Below, one piece after another: positions 59,298-64,000 of a stretch of DNA of 64,000 nucleotides (positions are counted from its first letter, which is position 1; each line of letters opens with the position of its first letter). Location of the stretch: NCBI RefSeq assembly GCF_000308815.1, contig NZ_BAFX01000094.1, forward strand, positions 23,370-87,369, written 5' to 3'. The notes beneath the pieces are model-generated. The model was not told the DNA's origin. It saw only the letters and a program-made list of their open reading frames with translations, and ran no database searches. Origin of the DNA: Nocardia concava NBRC 100430 (GTDB lineage: Bacteria > Actinomycetota > Actinomycetes > Mycobacteriales > Mycobacteriaceae). The position numbers and the translations under genes are program-made.

Positions 59298-62200
59298 CTA
59301 GCTATCACCAACTTTCGGCATCCGCGAGTTCAGGAACGGAGCTATCTGGGCGGCCCTCTCGGCGTTGAGCATTGCCGTGTGCCATTCGTCGATGCCGATT
59401 CGGTCGATGCGGCCGGTGATGTGCGGTCGCCAGGAGTCGACGAAGTGAGCCCGGTTGGATTCCCGGGCAGCGGTGAAGAGGAGGGCGTCGCCGGTGAAGC
59501 GGCCCGGGATGTATGGGAGCGGGTCGGAGAAGCTGGAGAGGACTCGTTGGATTTGTTGGGGTGTGAGGATTCCGGTCGCGGATATGCGGTCGGCGATCAA
59601 GGCGTAGAAGTCGTCGAGGTTGTCGACCTCGGGGACTTCGTCGAGGTTCAGGGCGTCTTGCCAGCCGCCGAGGATTCGGGATATGGCCGTGGTGACGTCC
59701 TGCCGGGTGGGTTCGTGGGCTTGGCCCATACCGGTTTCCGGGGTGGCGTCGACCAGCGCGAGCAAGCCGACGGAGTGCCCGAGGGACTGGAGGCGCACCG
59801 CCATGGCATGCGCGATCTGCCCGCCCAGCGACCAGCCCACGAGGTTGTAGGTGGTGTCGGGGAACTTTTCGAGGAGTTCGCGAACGTAGCGGTCCGCGTA
59901 GGCCGACACCGAGTCCAAGCGGTTCTCGTCAGCGACGATGTGCGGATCCTGGAGGCCGTAGACCGGGCGATCGGGGTCGAGGTGCGGCACGAGCGACCCA
60001 TAGACCCAGGAGAGACCGCCACCGGGGTGGATACAGAACACCGGAGGCTGGCTGCCGGAGGACCGAAGCGGAGTCAGGACGCCCAGGGAAATCGGCAGGG
60101 CGTTCGTGCCGCTTTCGAGGGTTCGTGCCAGGGCAGCCGGGGTGGCGTCGGAGAAGAGCCGACCAAATTGCAGCTGACTCCCGCTGCGCGAGCGGACCAG
60201 AGACACGACTTGCACTGCGGTCAACGAGTTTCCGCCCAGGGCGAAGAAATCGTCGTCGGCGCCGACCCGGTCCACGCCGAGCACCTCGGCGAAGACGTCA
60301 GCGATGAGCTGTTCCAGGCGGGTCGCCGGTGCGCGGAACCGCTGGGATGTGGACTCCGGCCGCGGTAGTGCCCGGCGATCCACCTTGCCGGTGGCGGTCA
60401 ACGGCAGCCCGTCGAGCACGATCACCACATCCGGCACCATGTATCCCGGCAGTCGTTCGGAAACCGATCGGCGAACGACCACGGGATCGATCGCACGTCC
60501 CGATTCAGGCACGACGTAGGCGACCAGACGAGCTGCGGCACTGTCACTTTCGCCGTCAAACCCATCGACAACCGCAACCGCCTGCCCAACCCCCGCCAAC
60601 TCGGTCAGCGCAGCCTCGACCTCGCCCAGCTCCAGCCGCTGCCCACGCACCTTCACCTGGAAGTCGGACCGCCCGACGAACACCAAACCAGTGGTCCCCG
60701 AGTCATTTTCGTCAATGACCCAGCGCACCAGATCCCCGGTCCGATACAACCGCTCCCCTGGCGCACCGAACGGATTCGGGATGAACCGCGACGCCGTCAA
60801 CCCCGCCCGCCCCCGATACCCGCGCGCCACACCGGGACCCGCAACATACAGCTCGCCGACCACCCCGACCGGCACCGGTCGCAGGCTCGCGTCCAGCACC
60901 ACCGCGCCGGTCCCCGGAATCGGCCCGCCGATCCCGATCCCACTCTCGGGATCCAGTTCCGTACCCGTGGTCCAGATGGTCGCCTCGGCGGGCCCGTACA
61001 GATTGTGAACTCGGCGGCGACCGGCCGTATCCGTCCCAGCCCACTGCGAAACCAGCCGCTGCGGGCACCGATCGCCACCGGTCAAAACCACCCGAAGCTG
61101 TTCGAGCTCTTGCGGATTCAGCGTCAACGCCACCGACGGCGTCAGGAACGCATGCGTGACGCGCTCGGTGCGCATGAGCTCCGCGAGCGGCTCCCCGCCG
61201 TACACATCGGCCGGTGCCACCACCAAACTCGCACCCGCCGAAACAGCCAGCAGCAGTTCCAGCAGCGCCGCGTCGAAGGTGCGTGCGGCAACGGCCAGCA
61301 CCCGGGAATCCGCGTCGGCCGCACACCGGCGACGATGATCGACAACCAGAGCAGCGAGACCGGCGTGGGTGACCTCAACCCCCTTGGGCAGCCCCGTGGA
61401 ACCGGAGGTGTACACGACGTAGGCGGTATTGGCCGACCGAGGCAACGGGTGCGGCTCCTGACCGTCCGGCATCACAGTCCCGCGCGCCGGATCCGACCCG
61501 TCCAACACCATCCACGCCACGCCTCCGGGCAGCACCTCCCGATGCAGCTCCGACGTAATCCCCACGCGCACACCGGAATCAGCGCACACGAACGTATTCC
61601 GCTCGGCCGGATGCGCCGGATCCACCGACACGAATGCCGCGCCGGTCTTGGCGACAGCCCACACCGCCAGCACCCATTCCAGCGACCGCGGCACCCCGAT
61701 CGCGACCACCGATTCCGGCCCGACCCCCAGCTCGACGAGCTTCCACGCCACCCGGCTCGACCGCTCGTCGAGCTCCCGATACGTAAGCCGCCGCCCGGAA
61801 TCCACGACCGCCTCGCCATCGGGATTCGCGGCCACCGCGGCCGTCAGCAACGCCGGGAGCGTCACCTTCGCCGGGACAGCCGAGACCCGATCCATCCGCC
61901 CCCACTCGAGCACCAGACGCTCACGTTCCTGCGCGGACAGAATGTCGATGTCCCGCAACGCAATCGAGGTGTCCTCGGCAATGGCCGCCAGCACCCGATG
62001 CAACTGCCCCGCCATCCGCGCGATCGTGTCCGCATCGAACAGATCCGTGGCATAGCTCATCCCGACCGGAATCGCCCCGGTCTCATCGGGCGAGTCGGTG
62101 AGCGTCAGGGTCAGATCGAACCGCTCGACACCGATATCGGCCCCGAACGTCGATACGGCGAGCCCGGGCAGTTCCAGCCGCACCTCGTCGAGATTGTGGA

Positions 62201-64000
62201 ATCCGAGCATGACCTGGAACAGCGGATGATGAGCCTGACTGCGCGGCGGATCCAGCGCCTCCACCACCTGCTCGAACGGAATCTCCGCATGCGCGAACGC
62301 ATCCAGGTCCACGCCCCGCACCTGCGCCAGCAACTCGGCGAACGACAGCGACTCGTCCATCCGGGTCCGCAGCACGACTGTATTGACGAACATGCCGACC
62401 AGATCATCGAGCACCGCCGCCCCGCGTCCCGATACCGGTGTGCCGATCGCGATGTCGGTACTTCCCGACAACCTCGACAGCACCACCGTCAAGGCCGCAT
62501 GGAACACCATGAACACAGTGGACCCCGACGCCTGCGCCACCCGCTGCAGCCCCGCCACCACCGCCGGTTCCATCGCGAACCCGTAGGTCGCCCCGCGATG
62601 CGAAGCGACAGCCGGCCGCGGCCGATCGGTCGGCAGTTCGAGCGCTTCCGGCAGGCCGTCCAAGCGCTCCCGCCAGTACCGAACCTGCTGCGACAGCATC
62701 GATTCGGGGTCCTGAGCCGTGCCCAGCAACTCCCGCTGCCACAGCGCATAATCGGCGTATTGCACCGGCAATGGCAACCAATCCGCCTGCCGCCCAGCGC
62801 TCCTGGCCGCATACGCCGCCGCCAGATCCCGGGCGAGGGGTGCCATCGAGAACCCGTCCGCATTGATGTGATGCACCACCATCACCAACACGAACTCCTC
62901 ATCCCCCACTGCAAGCAGCCGCGCCCGCAACGGAATCCGTTCGGCCACATCGAATCCCGTCGACACCACATCGGCCACGGCATCGGAGGTCTTGTCCTCG
63001 TCCACGGCCATCGGCGTCAGATCGCTGTCGACCGCCGTGCCGAGCTCCGCGACCGGCACCACCACCTGATACGGCACCCCGTCGATATCCGGGTACCGCG
63101 TCCGCAGCACCTCGTGCCGCGCCAGCACATCCATGATCGCCGCCGACAGCGCATCGACATCCAGCGCGCCGGACAAGCGCAGTACCAGGGGAATGCTGTA
63201 GGACACCGATTCCGGCGCGAACCGGTTCACGAACCACATCCGCTGTTGCGCGAAGGACAGGGGCACGCGGTCCGGGCGGAGCTTCCGTTCAAGTCGTGGC
63301 CCGCTCGACTTGGTCAGGTCACCGGTCGTCTCGCCCATCCGTCCCGCGAGCACTCCCGCCAGATCACCGACCACTGACGCCTCGAACACATCGCGGACAG
63401 CCACCGGCACGCCCACCCCATCCGCCAGCCGCGCCGACAATCGCGTGGCCGACAAGGAGTTTCCGCCCAGCGCGAAGAAGTCGTCGTCGACGCCCACCCG
63501 TTCCAGCCCGAGCACCTCGGCGAAGACCCGAGCCACCGATTCCTCGACCGGCGTCGACGGCTCCCGGAAGTCCTGACTGCTGAACACCGGTTCCGGCAGC
63601 GCCTTCCTATCGACCTTGCCGCTGCTGTTCAACGGCAGGGCATCGAGCACGACCACCGCGTCCGGGATCATGTACCTGGGCAGCCGCTCCCCGACCGCGC
63701 GGCGGACCTGTGCGTCGTCCAGCCCCGCGCCGGCCACATAGCCCACCAATCGCCCACCGGCGGAGCTGCTTTCGCCCGCCAGGTGCACGACCACCGCCTG
63801 ATCGACCCCGCCGACCTCGCACAGCGCGGCCTCGACCTCGCCCAGCTCCAGCCGCTGCCCGCGCACCTTCACCTGGAAATCGGACCGTCCGACGTACACC
63901 AGTGTCGCCGACCCGGATTCGGTCTCGACCCACCGCACCAGGTCACCGGTCCGATACAGCCGCTGCCCCGGCACACCGTACGGGTCCGCCACGAATCGAG
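59298..64000 (-). CDS. Nonribosomal peptide synthetase, C-terminal part (A-PCP-C-A-PCP-TE)
   Basis: The gene runs off the right edge; at least 1566 residues are visible. Counting from the methionine at 63992: the end of an adenylation domain (RLYRTGDLVRW at 11; NSSGKVDRK, A10 Lys at 126), PCP with LGGNSL (Ser179), a condensation domain with active-site HHINADG at 374-380, a full adenylation domain (YTSGSTGLPKG near 865; NLYGPAEATIW), a second PCP (Ser1256) and a type I thioesterase with GWSLGG (Ser1388). No epimerase or methylation domain is present. Aligning by eye to the gramicidin Phe domain gives a pocket code near D-A-L-F-L-G-L-I-W for the last module, nearest to Gly-type codes but not a safe assignment. 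It makes and releases the last residues of a peptide. No MbtH-like gene is in the window. Confidence 0.93.
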   Translation of the reverse strand, partial: RFVADPYGVPGQRLYRTGDLVRWVETESGSATLVYVGRSDFQVKVRGQRLELGEVEAALCEVGGVDQAVVVHLAGESSSAGGRLVGYVAGAGLDDAQVRRAVGERLPRYMIPDAVVVLDALPLNSSGKVDRKALPEPVFSSQDFREPSTPVEESVARVFAEVLGLERVGVDDDFFALGGNSLSATRLSARLADGVGVPVAVRDVFEASVVGDLAGVLAGRMGETTGDLTKSSGPRLERKLRPDRVPLSFAQQRMWFVNRFAPESVSYSIPLVLRLSGALDVDALSAAIMDVLARHEVLRTRYPDIDGVPYQVVVPVAELGTAVDSDLTPMAVDEDKTSDAVADVVSTGFDVAERIPLRARLLAVGDEEFVLVMVVHHINADGFSMAPLARDLAAAYAARSAGRQADWLPLPVQYADYALWQRELLGTAQDPESMLSQQVRYWRERLDGLPEALELPTDRPRPAVASHRGATYGFAMEPAVVAGLQRVAQASGSTVFMVFHAALTVVLSRLSGSTDIAIGTPVSGRGAAVLDDLVGMFVNTVVLRTRMDESLSFAELLAQVRGVDLDAFAHAEIPFEQVVEALDPPRSQAHHPLFQVMLGFHNLDEVRLELPGLAVSTFGADIGVERFDLTLTLTDSPDETGAIPVGMSYATDLFDADTIARMAGQLHRVLAAIAEDTSIALRDIDILSAQERERLVLEWGRMDRVSAVPAKVTLPALLTAAVAANPDGEAVVDSGRRLTYRELDERSSRVAWKLVELGVGPESVVAIGVPRSLEWVLAVWAVAKTGAAFVSVDPAHPAERNTFVCADSGVRVGITSELHREVLPGGVAWMVLDGSDPARGTVMPDGQEPHPLPRSANTAYVVYTSGSTGLPKGVEVTHAGLAALVVDHRRRCAADADSRVLAVAARTFDAALLELLLAVSAGASLVVAPADVYGGEPLAELMRTERVTHAFLTPSVALTLNPQELEQLRVVLTGGDRCPQRLVSQWAGTDTAGRRRVHNLYGPAEATIWTTGTELDPESGIGIGGPIPGTGAVVLDASLRPVPVGVVGELYVAGPGVARGYRGRAGLTASRFIPNPFGAPGERLYRTGDLVRWVIDENDSGTTGLVFVGRSDFQVKVRGQRLELGEVEAALTELAGVGQAVAVVDGFDGESDSAAARLVAYVVPESGRAIDPVVVRRSVSERLPGYMVPDVVIVLDGLPLTATGKVDRRALPRPESTSQRFRAPATRLEQLIADVFAEVLGVDRVGADDDFFALGGNSLTAVQVVSLVRSRSGSQLQFGRLFSDATPAALARTLESGTNALPISLGVLTPLRSSGSQPPVFCIHPGGGLSWVYGSLVPHLDPDRPVYGLQDPHIVADENRLDSVSAYADRYVRELLEKFPDTTYNLVGWSLGGQIAHAMAVRLQSLGHSVGLLALVDATPETGMGQAHEPTRQDVTTAISRILGGWQDALNLDEVPEVDNLDDFYALIADRISATGILTPQQIQRVLSSFSDPLPYIPGRFTGDALLFTAARESNRAHFVDSWRPHITGRIDRIGIDEWHTAMLNAERAAQIAPFLNSRMPKVGDS

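Noticed and set aside
61005..63377. 790-residue open frame on the plus strand antisense to the NRPS
   Set aside because: His/Arg/Pro/Gln-rich composition typical of a mirror frame of GC-rich coding sequence; the opposite strand has clear NRPS domains.
1..64000. Search for tRNA, rRNA, CRISPR arrays and transposase genes
   Set aside because: None seen by eye; short tRNAs could be missed without a covariance search.

Overview
The window is a chromosomal stretch of a high-GC, mycolic-acid-type actinomycete, most likely Nocardia or a close relative. Markers for this are an antigen-85-type mycolyltransferase, a KasA/KasB-type ketoacyl synthase, a soluble acyl-ACP desaturase, an EspC-like type VII secretion substrate with its DUF1023 hydrolase, an LdtMt2-like L,D-transpeptidase and a 13E12/DUF222 HNH protein. 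The synteny nrdR / membrane protein / lexA is also as in mycobacteria. GTG starts and 4-bp start/stop overlaps are frequent. I saw no tRNA, rRNA, CRISPR array, intact insertion sequence or prophage.

Layout. 0-9.3 kb is housekeeping: GNAT, membrane protein, HrpA helicase, NrdR, and the SOS locus with lexA and three SOS boxes. 9.3-18.7 kb holds membrane and envelope genes: DUF2231, EspC-like/DUF1023 pair, desaturase, LPG-synthase-like protein, YggT, MFS and a DinB-type protein. 18.7-29.7 kb is a lipid/SDR region with SRPBCC, KasB-like and SDR genes, an MFS-phosphoesterase operon with its own LacI regulator, GntR, an ABC1 kinase and a DJ-1 protein. A TGTC-N3-GACA palindrome recurs four times here and suggests a small local regulon. 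29.7-35.1 kb has a TDT transporter, then a tight operon of ECF sigma factor, Tat-anchored Rieske protein with a cytoplasmic N-terminal extension, cupredoxin lipoprotein and Tat-type metallophosphoesterase, then an L,D-transpeptidase.

35-47 kb is a mosaic of regulator-target pairs (TetR/MpaB-like, LysR/SDR, TetR/MFS), a chromate transporter, a class A-like serine hydrolase and a three-gene micro-operon that includes 38- and 36-residue proteins. 47.2-54.0 kb is one co-directional run: amino-acid permease, FMN 2-hydroxy-acid oxidase, RidA, a methyltransferase resembling 2-keto-acid C-methyltransferases, PIG-L deacetylase, antigen-85-like protein and GT1 glycosyltransferase. 54-57.2 kb ends in a DHFR-like / YCII / ECF42 sigma operon. 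A gene-poor 0.5 kb with an inverted repeat and a DUF222-HNH protein follow. The window closes inside an NRPS gene (partial A-PCP-C-A-PCP-TE, cut at the right edge).

The strongest candidates for undescribed biology are: (1) the sigma-Rieske-cupredoxin-phosphoesterase operon, which looks like an extracytoplasmic redox or copper sensing circuit; (2) the oxidase-RidA-methyltransferase operon, which may make beta-methylated 2-keto acids and lies near the NRPS; (3) the TGTC-N3-GACA regulon, which includes a divergent SDR pair with complementary active-site defects; and (4) the micro-operon at 43.1-43.7 kb. All functions are read from sequence motifs and remembered family features; no database search was run.
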